Shown here: positions 42,884 to 51,396 of the stretch, one piece after another | Layout of the letters: every line of letters starts with the position of its first letter | How positions within the stretch are numbered: position 1 is the first letter of the stretch | DNA from: DATEDA01 sp963827595 | Lineage (GTDB): Bacteria > Pseudomonadota > Gammaproteobacteria > Burkholderiales > SG8-39 | Direction of reading: 5' to 3' | NCBI GenBank assembly: GCA_963827595.1 | Contig: CAWHBT010000004.1 | Span: 186,001-250,000 of the forward strand | DNA: 64,000 nucleotides | Notes under the pieces: generated by a model | Told to the model about the DNA's origin: nothing | What the model saw: only the letters and a program-made list of their open reading frames with translations | The model's database searches: none | Position numbers and translations under genes: made by a program

Positions 42884-43306
42884 GTGCGCGTACTGAAGAC
42901 CTTCCAGCCGGGCGCACCCGGCACCCGGCGCTTCGCGGCTCGCTTCGGCAAGGCGCTCGTGTGCGTCAGATACCGACACGATCCCGCCACCGGCGCCCGC
43001 CTCACGACCGTCGAGCTGGTAGTCGAGAACACCCGTGTCTACTTCCCACGGTCGAAGGCGGGAGGCAGTATGGGGGTCACCCTGCGGGTGAAGATCGGCC
43101 GTGAAGAAATCCTGCTCCGGCAACAGATCACGGCCGCCGGCGGGATCTGGCACTACCCTGAGATAGTCTGGGAAGTCACCCCGGAGATCGTGAAGAAGCT
43201 GCGCCCCCGGGACCGGCTGGTGCGGACGCCGGGCCCGGTCGGAGAGAGCAACCATCCGCCGAGCGTGCCGGATGCCTACCCGTGGATGCCTGCCGATGCC
43301 GAATAG
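42884..43306 (+). CDS. Hypothetical protein of the accessory region
   Basis: A 140-residue protein from a GTG, basic at the start (RVLKTFQPGAPGTRRFAARF). The segment LVCVRYRHDPATGARLTTVE and the later REEILLRQQITAAGGIWHYP look conserved. I associate this pattern with short proteins of unknown function found in the accessory DNA of many Proteobacteria. It is the first gene of a less GC-rich stretch that runs to about 47.3 kb. No function is proposed. A possible GGGTACCC-centred inverted repeat lies just after it (about 43322-43340). Confidence 0.6.
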   Translation: MRVLKTFQPGAPGTRRFAARFGKALVCVRYRHDPATGARLTTVELVVENTRVYFPRSKAGGSMGVTLRVKIGREEILLRQQITAAGGIWHYPEIVWEVTPEIVKKLRPRDRLVRTPGPVGESNHPPSVPDAYPWMPADAE

Positions 43307-43369
43307 TGACTACCCTTGGCAATCTTGGGGTACCCGTGCCAATCTTCTCTGACGTCTACTTAACGTTAG

Positions 43370-43897
43370 GTGTCGAGACCGCCCGTGGTAAATCTCGTTG
43401 CTGAACTAGATCGCTGGTCGTTGAACGGCGCCGCCCTTGAGGCGCGGTTCACCCAAGGCCCCGCGGAGGCACCGGTGATCTATCTGAGCATCGAGGGGCT
43501 GGAGAGTCCTTCTGACGTCGAGGCCTATTTTGGTGAGATCGAGCCGTTCAACGAGGCGGTAACCCTGAAGGCCGTAGGCCCGAGCGAAATATTGCTTCAG
43601 TCCGAGGACGCAGATCCCCTTGTGTTACGAGATACACGGGTAGACATCCGAACCACCATGCTCGAGGTAGGCGACTTTGAGCGCGCCGCCCGGCTAAGCG
43701 AGGAATGGGGAAAATCGCAGCATGACGCGTGGGCTAAACTCAACTCACGCGTCGCTGACGCCAAGCATCTTCTACAGGATCAACGCCGTCGTCTCCTCGA
43801 GAAAGCGCAGAGGCAGAGTCCTGAGTCGACGGTGCGCTTGCTCTATGACCAGCAAATCTCATTCATCGACCGTGTCTTGTCAAAACTCGACACCTAA
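43370..43897 (+). CDS. Hypothetical protein of the accessory region
   Basis: A 175-residue protein with a beta-rich N-terminal half (VIYLSIEGLESPSDVEAYFG) and a helical C-terminal half (a coiled coil about 110-150, with DAKHLLQDQRRRLLEKAQRQ). It is acidic and less GC-rich than the flanks. The GTG at 43370 sits within GTTAGGTG, and a second GTG at 43385 is possible. No ribosome-binding site is clear for either. A hairpin repeat overlaps its 3' end. No known family is recognised. Confidence 0.55.
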   Translation: MSRPPVVNLVAELDRWSLNGAALEARFTQGPAEAPVIYLSIEGLESPSDVEAYFGEIEPFNEAVTLKAVGPSEILLQSEDADPLVLRDTRVDIRTTMLEVGDFERAARLSEEWGKSQHDAWAKLNSRVADAKHLLQDQRRRLLEKAQRQSPESTVRLLYDQQISFIDRVLSKLDT

Positions 43898-43917
43898 CCC
43901 CGCGTTCGGCCTCTAGG
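43893..43917 (+). repeat. attC-like short hairpin repeat A
   Basis: CCTA and TAGG at the ends enclose CCG-CGTT-CGG. The core TAAC(C/G)CCGCGTTCG is shared with the repeat at 44893, and the CCCCGCGTTCG part with the one at 45270. CCTAAC resembles the R'' box of integron attC sites. It overlaps the 3' end of the preceding gene and ends 8 bases before the next ATG. Too short for a full attC. Confidence 0.5.
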
Positions 43918-43925
43918 GAGAAGCC

Positions 43926-44870
43926 ATGAACAGTTCGCTTCGCCGGTTCGCGATATCCGTTTGTGCATCATCGCTTGTGTCTTTGATGCCGCACGCCAAT
44001 GGCCAAAATGATGGAATGCCTTCTGAGTTGGCCGAAAAGATCGCTGCCATTGGGCGCGTGATCGACCCGGGTAAATCTGCTCCGCTCTATATTCCACTGC
44101 AGGAGAAGGAGCCTTATCGAGGCGTGAACGTTCGGCGCGACGTGAAATACGGTCCGGACGCTCGCAATCTACTGGACGTGTTCTCTCCTGACAGTGCTGG
44201 TGCGCCACGTCCGGTACTTCTTTTTGTGCACGGGGGCGGCTTCACCGGCGGAAATAAGCGCGCTCCTGGCAGTCCGTTCTACGACAACATCCATCTGTGG
44301 GCGGTGCGCAATGGTATGGTTGGCGTCAATATCACCTATCGTCTTGCGCCGGCAGCTGTATGGCCGGCTGGTGCACTAGATGTAGGGCTGGCCCTCGAGT
44401 GGGTGGCAACGAACATCGCTGCTCATGCGGGCGATCCGGCCCGGGTCTACTTGATGGGCAGTTCAGCAGGTGCCACGCATGTGGCGGACTACATCTCCGA
44501 TGCGGCGCACAAGCAAGGTCCGCGACGTATCGCCGGCGCGATCTTGCTGTCCGGCATCTACGACCTCACAACATTCGATGTCCCCCCGCAATACAAGCAG
44601 TATTTTGGAGACGATGTTGCCCGCTACTCTGAGCGCTCGCCGATACACGGCTTGACGAGGACTTCGGTACCCCTTTTGGTATCACAGGCGGAGTACGATC
44701 CAGTCCCATTCGAGAAGCAAGCGGGCCAGTTGGTTGACGCATTGTGTAAGAGCGCGCGAGGCTGTCAACCCTTCGTCCTCCTGCGGAAGCACAATCATCT
44801 CACGCAAATTCAGTCGGTCAACACCAGTGACACGACCCTAACGCGCCACATACTGAGCTTTGTCAAATGA
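43926..44870 (+). CDS. Secreted alpha/beta hydrolase (esterase/lipase family)
   Basis: A 314-residue protein with a signal peptide (RRFAISVCASSLVSLMPHAN, cut near residue 26). The hydrolase fold shows the hormone-sensitive-lipase-like oxyanion motif VHGGGFTGG (about 99-107), the nucleophile elbow GSSAG (about 178-182), an acid candidate in SQAEYDPVP and a His in RKHNHLTQIQ. It likely cuts carboxyl esters in the periplasm or outside the cell. Base composition is less GC-rich than the core genome, and hairpin repeats lie on both sides. That suggests horizontal acquisition. Confidence 0.85.
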   Translation: MNSSLRRFAISVCASSLVSLMPHANGQNDGMPSELAEKIAAIGRVIDPGKSAPLYIPLQEKEPYRGVNVRRDVKYGPDARNLLDVFSPDSAGAPRPVLLFVHGGGFTGGNKRAPGSPFYDNIHLWAVRNGMVGVNITYRLAPAAVWPAGALDVGLALEWVATNIAAHAGDPARVYLMGSSAGATHVADYISDAAHKQGPRRIAGAILLSGIYDLTTFDVPPQYKQYFGDDVARYSERSPIHGLTRTSVPLLVSQAEYDPVPFEKQAGQLVDALCKSARGCQPFVLLRKHNHLTQIQSVNTSDTTLTRHILSFVK

Positions 44871-44892
44871 CAGTTGGTGCGAATCGGGCTGG

Positions 44893-44916
44893 CTAACGCC
44901 GCGTTCGGCGTCATAG
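44893..44916 (+). repeat. attC-like short hairpin repeat B
   Basis: ACGCCG-CGTT-CGGCGT forms a perfect 6-base stem inside CTA...TAG. Its right half (44903-44916) is the exact inverse complement of 45277-45290, so repeats B and C form a 14-base inverted pair around the DUF1272 gene. Confidence 0.55.
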
Positions 44917-44969
44917 GGGCGGCGAGCCGAAAACAACCTCAGCGGACACCAGGGACCGAGGAGGGACTC

Positions 44970-45221
44970 ATGCTGGAGCTTCGACCGAACTGTGAGTGCT
45001 GTGATCGCGATCTTCCTCCCGATTCAACCGATGCTTTGATTTGCTCGTTCGAGTGCACCTTCTGCCGTTTTTGTGCTGAAGGCGTGCTGGGCGGTCGGTG
45101 CCCCAATTGCGGTGGTGAGCTGCTTTCCCGACCGAAAAGGCCCGCGGAGAAGTTGTTGAAATACCCCGCGTCCTCTGAGCGCATCTTCAAACCCGAAGCC
45201 TGCGCCAAGCGCCCGGCTTGA
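44970..45221 (+). CDS. DUF1272 domain protein (small zinc-ribbon-like)
   Basis: An 83-residue protein from the ATG behind GAGGAGG. LELRPNCECCDRDLPPDSTD, then CSFECTFCRFCAEGVLGG and RCPNCGGELLSRPKRPAE match DUF1272, with paired cysteines likely to bind zinc. The family has no known function. It is bracketed by two inverted repeats (44903-44916 and 45277-45290), as if it were a discrete cassette. Confidence 0.88.
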   Translation: MLELRPNCECCDRDLPPDSTDALICSFECTFCRFCAEGVLGGRCPNCGGELLSRPKRPAEKLLKYPASSERIFKPEACAKRPA

Positions 45222-45269
45222 ACCGCGACCGCCGAGCGAGGGGCCGATGCCGAGACCATGTTGAGTCGA

Positions 45270-45310
45270 GTCAACGCTATGACGCCGAACCCCGCGTTCG
45301 AGCGTTAGAC
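45270..45310 (+). repeat. attC-like hairpin repeat C
   Basis: GTCAACGCT (45270-45278) pairs with AGCGTTAGAC (45301-45310) with one bulge. Inside, CGAAC (45286-45290) pairs with GTTCG (45296-45300). The right end GTTAGAC fits the attC R' consensus GTTRRRY. The two-arm layout with an unpaired segment on one side resembles a small attC site. It lies 22 bases before the BenE ATG. Confidence 0.5.
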
Positions 45311-45332
45311 AACCCACTTGATCGCGTCGAGC

Positions 45333-46559
45333 ATGACCAGGGATTTCGGCCCCGCGGCTGTTTGGGCGGGGGTAACGGCTTTCGTGTGGTACGCGTTCGG
45401 AGCGGTTCCCTTGCACATCGGCGTCTCCCAGCAACTGGGCCTCACTACCGCGCAAACGTCGAGCTGGATTTTCATCGTCTGGTTCAGCGGTGCCCTCGCG
45501 TCGATCGCGCTTTCCCTCCACTTCAGGCAACCGATACCGATCACCTGGACTATTCCTGGCTTGATCTATCTCGGCACGCTCGCCGGTCGCTTCAGCTTTC
45601 CAGAGCTGGTTGGCGCAAATCTCGTTGCCGGCCTGCTGCTGCTCGCTCTGGGGCTTTTCGGCATCGGTGGAATGATCATGAGATGGCTTCCTCTGCCGAT
45701 CATCATGGGCATGTTTGCGGGAAGCATTCTTCCGTACGTGGTGCGCATGGTCATCGCGACGGTCGAAGATGCCGTCATCGCCGGAACCGCAGCCGGAAGC
45801 TATTTGCTGGGAAGATTCATCGCGAGTTCGCGAATTCCTCCCGTCGGTCTTGCAGTGATCGGCGGGGGAATCGCCGTTGGGTTGTTGGGCACTGCCCGCC
45901 CGGAACCCGTCGAGTGGGTTTTGCCAGAGCTCGCGATCGCGGAAATGACCGTCTCGCTTTCCGCCGTGGTCGCCGTAAGTCTGCCGATGGTGGTGCTGGC
46001 GATCGGTCTCGGCAATGTGCAAGGCCTGGGATTTCTCATGGCCCAGGGGTACAAGGTCCCGACAAACACCATCTCGACGGCTGTGGGGGTCACCTCGATC
46101 CTCAACGCGCTCCTCGGCGGCCATCCGGCCACCGTTGCGAGAACAGGGGTTGCGATCCTCGCCTCGTCCGAGGCCGGTCCTGCTTCCGGCCGATATTGGG
46201 CCGCCGTAGTCGCTGCCGTGCTCACGATTGTTCTCGCCTTGGCGGCTACGCCGGTCGCCTCTTTGTTGAACGTGCTTCCGAAGACTTACATCTTCGCGCT
46301 CGCCGGGCTTGCCATCCTGACCTCGCTTCAGGACGCATTGGAAAAGTCCTTCGGCGGTGAGCTGCGCTTTGGCGCACTGGTAGGCTTTGTTGTGGCCGCG
46401 GCACCGTTCACGATTTTCGGAATCAGCTCGGCATTTTGGGCGATCATTGCGGGAATCCTCGCTTCGGCGTGCGTCGAGCGGCGGCAACTTGTCGACTTCT
46501 GGAATCGAGGGACGTCGTCCAACGAACAGCTCCAGCCGACGCGAACGACGCGCGGCTGA
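45333..46559 (+). CDS. benE: Benzoate/H+ symporter family transporter (BenE)
   Basis: A 408-residue inner-membrane protein with about 11-12 hydrophobic segments. Family motifs include FGPAAVWAGVTAFVWYAFG at the start, HFRQPIPITWTIPGLIYLGT and the re-entrant MVVLAIGLGNVQGLGFLMAQ with YKVPTNTISTAVGVTS. BenE proteins import benzoate with protons. No benzoate degradation genes are adjacent, though paaGIK lie 7 kb away. The ATG is preferred to a TTG five codons earlier. It is the last gene tied to the hairpin repeats. Confidence 0.88.
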   Translation: MTRDFGPAAVWAGVTAFVWYAFGAVPLHIGVSQQLGLTTAQTSSWIFIVWFSGALASIALSLHFRQPIPITWTIPGLIYLGTLAGRFSFPELVGANLVAGLLLLALGLFGIGGMIMRWLPLPIIMGMFAGSILPYVVRMVIATVEDAVIAGTAAGSYLLGRFIASSRIPPVGLAVIGGGIAVGLLGTARPEPVEWVLPELAIAEMTVSLSAVVAVSLPMVVLAIGLGNVQGLGFLMAQGYKVPTNTISTAVGVTSILNALLGGHPATVARTGVAILASSEAGPASGRYWAAVVAAVLTIVLALAATPVASLLNVLPKTYIFALAGLAILTSLQDALEKSFGGELRFGALVGFVVAAAPFTIFGISSAFWAIIAGILASACVERRQLVDFWNRGTSSNEQLQPTRTTRG

Positions 46560-46789
46560 GCTGAGACTCTCCTCCGGTAGCGGTTGCTGCACGCGGGCTG
46601 TGGTCGTTCTTGCCTGAGGCAACGCAAGCCCTGTCGCTGCGGCCCGACACTCTCCAGCCCAGGATCGATCAAGGACGCTCTACAGTCGGCGGCATTCGCT
46701 TCCGCCGCTAGCCGCGCGCTAAACTATCGTGGCTGTCCCCGCCCGTCACTCTCCACGAGCCATCCCGAGAGAGACAGAAAGGAAACCAC

Positions 46790-47281
46790 ATGACTCCCTT
46801 GCGCGCAGTCTCCGCGATCGCGTATCTGTTCGCGCTCGCCGTCTTGTCATCCGGGTGCGAGACCGTCAAGACCGGCGACACCTTCAGGTACGGATTCTCC
46901 GATGTCCGATCCAACGCTCCGTCTGCCGCGGAGCGCCCGACGCCGACCGATTTTCAGCTCAGGGCGAAAACGTGGAAGCACGAGTGGCGATGCGACGTCT
47001 TCGACACCTGCAGCACCGACTTCCTCAGCACCTTCTTCGTCTTCGATACGCGAACCGGAAGACAGATCAACTGGAACCGCGTCGAGGTATTCCTGAAGGA
47101 CGACTGCAACGCCACCATTAATGACCGCGAGAAGTACAAGACGGTCACCGATACCGAATTCGTGTCGTTAGGGTGGGGCGACAATCGCAAGGGGAAGTAC
47201 GAGCACGTCAGCGCCCTGCTCGTGTTCTACGCCGACTGGGGAAGCGTGAATGCGCACGTCCGGACGATAGTCTGCCCGTAG
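46790..47281 (+). CDS. Hypothetical lipoprotein
   Basis: A 163-residue protein with a lipoprotein signal (RAVSAIAYLFALAVLSSGC, lipobox LSSGC with Cys at 23). The mature part has cysteines in WRCDVFDTCSTDF, DDCNATIN and a C-terminal IVCP that could form disulfides, plus FFVFDTRTG. No family is recognised. AAAGGAAA precedes the ATG. The 230 bases before it hold no gene I can support, only a weak -10-like TAAACT near 46721. Confidence 0.6.
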   Translation: MTPLRAVSAIAYLFALAVLSSGCETVKTGDTFRYGFSDVRSNAPSAAERPTPTDFQLRAKTWKHEWRCDVFDTCSTDFLSTFFVFDTRTGRQINWNRVEVFLKDDCNATINDREKYKTVTDTEFVSLGWGDNRKGKYEHVSALLVFYADWGSVNAHVRTIVCP

Positions 47282-47421
47282 CGTCGTTTCCGTCGCTCGC
47301 CGATCGTGGCTCGAGCGGTCGGCGAGCCGGGTTGCACATCGTGCGGGTTGCCTGAGCGTGCTCGCCGGCCGGCAGCGTCTGTAGAATGCTCCGGCCGCCG
47401 CAATAACAAAGGGAGGAGACC

Positions 47422-48384
47422 ATGTTCAAGCGCTTCGCGCGGGCGCTCGCCCCGCTCTGTCTCGCCGTCGCCGCGTCCGGCGCACATGCCCAGGCCTGGC
47501 CCACTAAACCGGTCCGCATCGTGGTCGCGTTCTCCCCGGGCGGTTCGACCGACCTCGTCGTGAGAGGGATGAGCGACCGCCTGTCGCAGGACCTCGGCCA
47601 GCCGGTGGTGGTCGAGAATCGCGCCGGGGCGAACGGCAACGTCGCGGCCGAGTACGTCGCGAAGCAGCCCGCCGACGGCTACGTGGTGCTCGCGACGGCG
47701 GACGCGCTTCCCGCGAGCGCCCATCTCTACAAGCTCGCCTTCGACCCGATGAAAGACTTCACGCCCGTCATCCAGCTCACGCGCCAGCCGATCGTGCTGG
47801 CCGTGCATCCGTCGACCGGCGTGAGCACGCTCGCCGAGCTGATCGCGCTCGCCAAGACGAAGCCCGGGATGGGCTATGCCACTTCGGGCGCCGGATCGGG
47901 GCAGCACATGGTGGGCGAGTGGCTCGCCAAGCTCGCCGGTATCCAGCTCACGCACATTCCGTACAAGGGCGGCGGGCAGGCGATCGTCGACCTGGTCGGC
48001 GGCCAGGTGCTGATCGGCTCGCTCGGGTCCTCGCCGGTGATGCCGCACTACAAGGCGGGCAAGCTGAAGATCGTCGCGCAGACGACCGCGACGCGCGCGC
48101 CGTCGCTGCCCGAGGTACCCACGTACGAGCAAGCGGGGCTGCCAGGCCTGGTGCTCGACCAGTGGCTCGGGCTGCTCGTGCCCGCCGGCACGCCCCCCGA
48201 GGCGATCAAACGCCTGAACGCCGAGGTCGACAAGGCGCTCGCCCTGCCGGCGATGCACGAGCGCTTCGCGCAGGCGGCGCTCGAGGGCGTGGGGGGCTCG
48301 CCCGAGCAGTTCGCGCGGCTGTACCGCGACGACTTCGAGAAGTACGGCCGGCTGGTCAAGGAGCTGAACATCAAGATCAACTGA
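47422..48384 (+). CDS. Tripartite tricarboxylate transporter substrate-binding protein (TctC/Bug family)
   Basis: A 320-residue periplasmic binding protein with a signal peptide ending GAHAQA and an AGGAGG site. It has WPTKPVRIVVAFSPGGSTDL, VVVENRAGANGNVAAEYVAK and LTHIPYKGGGQAIVDLVGGQ, the Bug pattern. A -10-like TAGAAT is near 47382. The sulfatase gene begins 10 bases after its stop, so its ligand may be a sulfate ester or the acid released from one. That is inference from context only. It is clearly distinct in sequence from the Bug protein at 37.9 kb. Confidence 0.93.
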   Translation: MFKRFARALAPLCLAVAASGAHAQAWPTKPVRIVVAFSPGGSTDLVVRGMSDRLSQDLGQPVVVENRAGANGNVAAEYVAKQPADGYVVLATADALPASAHLYKLAFDPMKDFTPVIQLTRQPIVLAVHPSTGVSTLAELIALAKTKPGMGYATSGAGSGQHMVGEWLAKLAGIQLTHIPYKGGGQAIVDLVGGQVLIGSLGSSPVMPHYKAGKLKIVAQTTATRAPSLPEVPTYEQAGLPGLVLDQWLGLLVPAGTPPEAIKRLNAEVDKALALPAMHERFAQAALEGVGGSPEQFARLYRDDFEKYGRLVKELNIKIN

Positions 48385-48394
48385 CCCCGGCACG

Positions 48395-49765
48395 ATGAAA
48401 CCCAACCTGATCGTCATCCTGATCGACGACCTGCGCTTCGACGAGACCGGCGCCTCGGGGCATCCGTACATGAAGACGCCGAACATCGACCGCCTCGCGA
48501 ACGAGGGCGGGAAGTTCGTCAACGCCTTCCACACCACGCCGCTCTGCTCGCCCAACCGCGCCTCGATCGTCACCGGCCAGTACGCGAGCCGCCACGGCAT
48601 CATCGACAACGTCGGGCGTGACGCGATGAGCCACCGGCTACCCAACTACCACCTCGAGCTGCAGAAGCTCGGCTACGAGACCGCGCACATCGGGAAGTGG
48701 CACATGGGCAACGACGCGAGCCCCCGGCCCGGCTACGACCACTGGGTGAGCTTCCGCGGTCAGGGCACGATCACCAACCCCGTGCTCTGGGAGAACGGCG
48801 AGGAGCACGCCGTCGCGGGCTACGTCTCCGACCTGCTGTCCGATCGCGCCGTCGACTACGTGCGCCGCAAGCGCAAGCGGCCCTTCGCCCTCTTCCTGGC
48901 GCACAAGGCGGTCCACCCCGACGTGCAGCAGAAGCAGGACGGCACGATCGATGTCGCCACGATGGCGGGTTACGTGCTGCCCGAGCGCCACCGCGATCTG
49001 TACAAGGGCGCGATCTATCCGATGCGCCCGAGCGTGCGCCCGCCCGAGGAGGTGATACAGCAGAAGCCGGCGTGGAAGGAAGTGTTCGAGCTGCGCCGCC
49101 AACCCTCCAGCCGCGCGTTCCTGAACGCGATCCACGTCGGCACGCAGGAGGAAGTGCGCGAGCGCGCCGCCATGATGGCCGCGGTGGACGAGGGCGTGGG
49201 CCGCCTGCTCGCCGCACTGGAGGAGACCCGGCAGCTCGACCGGACCTGCATCGTGTTTCTCGGCGACAACGGCTTCTTCTTCGGCGAGCACGCCCTGGGC
49301 GCCGAGCGTCGCTTCGCTTATGAGGAGGGGATCCGCACCGCGTTCTTCGTGCGCTACCCCAAGCGCATCCCCGCGGGCAGCAGCTTCCCGCAAATGGTGC
49401 TCGCGATCGACATCGCGCCGACCATGATCGATCTCGCCGGCGGCAAACCGGGCGCGCACGTGCAGGGCCGCTCGCTCGTGCCGCTGGTGAAGGGCCGCGG
49501 GAGGAAGTGGCGCGAGTCGTTCCTGGTCGAGTACTTCAGCGAGTCGGCCTGGCCGTGGATCGTCGGCATGAGCTACAAGGCGGTGCGCACCGAGCGCCAC
49601 AAGCTCATCCACTGGGTGCACAAGGACGGCGTCGACGAGCTCTACGACCTCGAGCGCGACCCCTATGAGATGGCCAACGTCATCGGCGACGCCGGCTATG
49701 CTCAGACGCGCAAGGACCTGGTGAAGGAGTTGCGCAAGCTCGTCGCCGAGGCGGTCGGGCTCTGA
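48395..49765 (+). CDS. Type I sulfatase (formylglycine-dependent, Cys type)
   Basis: A 456-residue sulfatase without signal peptide. The N-terminal metal motif is VILIDDLRFDE, the formylglycine site is CSPNRASIVTG (Cys at about 51), and KWHMG and FLGDNGFFFGEHALG carry further active-site residues. It hydrolyses sulfate esters or, in some subfamilies, phosphonate or phosphodiester bonds. The Cys must be oxidised by a formylglycine-generating enzyme. The SUMF1-domain gene 1.6 kb away does not look able to do it. Its context with a Bug protein and an isocitrate-lyase-family enzyme suggests a small catabolic operon. Confidence 0.9.
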   Translation: MKPNLIVILIDDLRFDETGASGHPYMKTPNIDRLANEGGKFVNAFHTTPLCSPNRASIVTGQYASRHGIIDNVGRDAMSHRLPNYHLELQKLGYETAHIGKWHMGNDASPRPGYDHWVSFRGQGTITNPVLWENGEEHAVAGYVSDLLSDRAVDYVRRKRKRPFALFLAHKAVHPDVQQKQDGTIDVATMAGYVLPERHRDLYKGAIYPMRPSVRPPEEVIQQKPAWKEVFELRRQPSSRAFLNAIHVGTQEEVRERAAMMAAVDEGVGRLLAALEETRQLDRTCIVFLGDNGFFFGEHALGAERRFAYEEGIRTAFFVRYPKRIPAGSSFPQMVLAIDIAPTMIDLAGGKPGAHVQGRSLVPLVKGRGRKWRESFLVEYFSESAWPWIVGMSYKAVRTERHKLIHWVHKDGVDELYDLERDPYEMANVIGDAGYAQTRKDLVKELRKLVAEAVGL

Positions 49766-49794
49766 GCCCTGCACCACGGCACACGGAGATCATC

Positions 49795-50619
49795 ATGACC
49801 GCAAGCCAGACCGAGAAGGCCACCCGCTTCAGAGCGCTGCACGAGGGACCGGGGGCGTTCCTGATCCCGAACCCATGGGATGCGGGTTCGGCGCGCATCC
49901 TCGCCGGGCTCGGCTTTCAGGCGCTGGCGACGTCGAGCGGCGCCTCGGCCGGCATCCTCGGCCGCCGCGACGGCCAGGTCACGCGCGAGGAGGCGCTGGC
50001 GCACGCGCGCGCCATCGTCCTGGCCACCGACCTTCCCGTGTCGGCCGATCTGGAGAAGGGTTTCGGTGACGCGCCGGCGGCTACGGCCGAGACGATCCGC
50101 CTCGCCGCCGAGGTCGGGCTGGTCGGCGGCTCGATCGAGGACGCGACCGGCGACAAGGAGAAGCCGCTCTACGACTTCGGCCACGCGACCGAGCGCGTGG
50201 CGGCGGCAGTGCAGGCGGCGCGGGCCCTCCCCTTCCCGTTCATGCTGACCGCCCGGGCCGAGAACTACTTGCGCGGCAACCCGGATCTCGAGGACACGAT
50301 CAAGCGTCTGCAGGCGTTCGAGCGGGCGGGTGCGGACGTGCTGTTCGCGCCGGGCCTGCCCGACCTCGCAGCGGTGCGCGCGGTCTGCGCCGCCGTGTCG
50401 AAACCGATCAACTTCATGGTCGGCATCAGAGGCAAGTCATTCACCGGCGCCGAGCTCGAGGCGGCGGGCGTCCGGCGGATCAGCCTCGCCACCTCGCTGT
50501 ACCGCGCGGCGATGAGCGGCCTCGTCGAGGCCGCCCGGGAGGTCAAGGAACAGGGAACGTTCGGCTACCTCGACCGTTCCCTGACCACCCCGGAGCTGAA
50601 CGGCTTGATGCGGAGCTGA
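49795..50619 (+). CDS. Isocitrate lyase/PEP mutase superfamily protein
   Basis: A 274-residue TIM-barrel enzyme. FLIPNPWDAGSARILAGLGF at the start, LPVSADLEKGFGDAP for metal binding, GGSIEDATGD and FMLTARAENYLRG place it in the PEP mutase/isocitrate lyase superfamily, in the branch of oxaloacetate decarboxylase- or 2-methylisocitrate-lyase-like proteins. The active-site loop lacks the KKCGH motif of true isocitrate lyase, so that activity is unlikely. It lies 29 bases after the sulfatase and is probably in the same operon. Confidence 0.88.
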   Translation: MTASQTEKATRFRALHEGPGAFLIPNPWDAGSARILAGLGFQALATSSGASAGILGRRDGQVTREEALAHARAIVLATDLPVSADLEKGFGDAPAATAETIRLAAEVGLVGGSIEDATGDKEKPLYDFGHATERVAAAVQAARALPFPFMLTARAENYLRGNPDLEDTIKRLQAFERAGADVLFAPGLPDLAAVRAVCAAVSKPINFMVGIRGKSFTGAELEAAGVRRISLATSLYRAAMSGLVEAAREVKEQGTFGYLDRSLTTPELNGLMRS

Positions 50620-50640
50620 GCGATCGACTTCGCGGCCGCG

Positions 50641-51291
50641 TCAGTTGCTGGCGAAGCAGTAGATGAAGCCCGCGCCACCGGTGCCGCGCAACGCGTCGTC
50701 GCTGCAGCCGCGGGACGGATGCGAGGAGTTCCAGGACTTGGCGGGCGGCTCCTCGTTCAGGCCCATGCGGTCGTGATGGCCGACCTGCGCGGAACCCTCG
50801 CCGCTCTTGCTCCAGTTGCCGCAGGTCCGGTCGTCGCTACCCGCGAACGCCGTGCCGTCCGGCTGCGTGCCGGTGAGGATGTCGTGCTGGTTGGGCGAGT
50901 CGCCTCGCCCGTTCACGACCCCGCCCTTCTCGGTCAGCGCGGTCTGCTTGGTCAGATTGTTGGTGCCGTGCAACTCGGCGACGTTCTTCGCCACGACCAC
51001 GCCCTTGGCGTTCTGCCACGGGCCCGCGCCGATGCGGTCGCGGGCATTGACGGCCTGTGCGCCCTGGGTGCTGAGGTACGCACGCCACGTGCGGTTGCCG
51101 GCGCCGACTGCGCTCGCGAGCGACTGGCAGAGCTTGTCCGCGCCCGCCAGTCCGCCGAAATCTGCTCCCTTTCCCGAGCCGGTGCTGCTGAGGAAGAAGG
51201 TCATCCCCGATTGCTGGGCCAGCGCAGCCCCGCTCAACCCGAACAACAGCAGCAGGCTCGAAGCAACTAGATTGAGGTTCGACTTCGTCAT
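50641..51291 (-). CDS. Secreted lectin-like protein of unknown function
   Basis: A 216-residue protein with a classical signal peptide (LVASSLLLLFGLSGAALA, cut after AQ) and GGAGG before the ATG. The mature part starts MTFFLSSTGSGKGADFGGLA and has ADKLCQSLASAVG, RTWRAYLSTQ, ILTGTQPDGTAFAG and a C-terminal GCSDDALRGTGGAGFIYCF, with four cysteines that can pair. This is a repeated pattern in extracellular proteins often labelled lectin in other bacteria, without proven sugar binding. It is divergent from the SUMF1-domain gene. Confidence 0.65.
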   Translation of the reverse strand: MTKSNLNLVASSLLLLFGLSGAALAQQSGMTFFLSSTGSGKGADFGGLAGADKLCQSLASAVGAGNRTWRAYLSTQGAQAVNARDRIGAGPWQNAKGVVVAKNVAELHGTNNLTKQTALTEKGGVVNGRGDSPNQHDILTGTQPDGTAFAGSDDRTCGNWSKSGEGSAQVGHHDRMGLNEEPPAKSWNSSHPSRGCSDDALRGTGGAGFIYCFASN

Positions 51292-51396
51292 TGCAGTCCT
51301 CCAGAGGTTCGCCGTGCTCCCCGAACACCAGCGAGTCACCGGCGTTTAGCATTAACATCGGTCCGATCGTCGGTATTCCCGCCGGAAGGTAGGCGA

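Noticed and set aside
43370..43897. Toxin-antitoxin or defence gene in the accessory region
   Set aside because: Single gene without partner, and no recognised toxin, antitoxin or defence motif.
43893..45310. Calling the three hairpins true integron attC sites
   Set aside because: Two are only about 25 bases and lack a second arm, and no integrase is in the window. Kept only as attC-like repeats.
49795..50619. Glyoxylate-cycle isocitrate lyase
   Set aside because: Too short and without the KKCGH active-site motif. It belongs to another branch of the superfamily.
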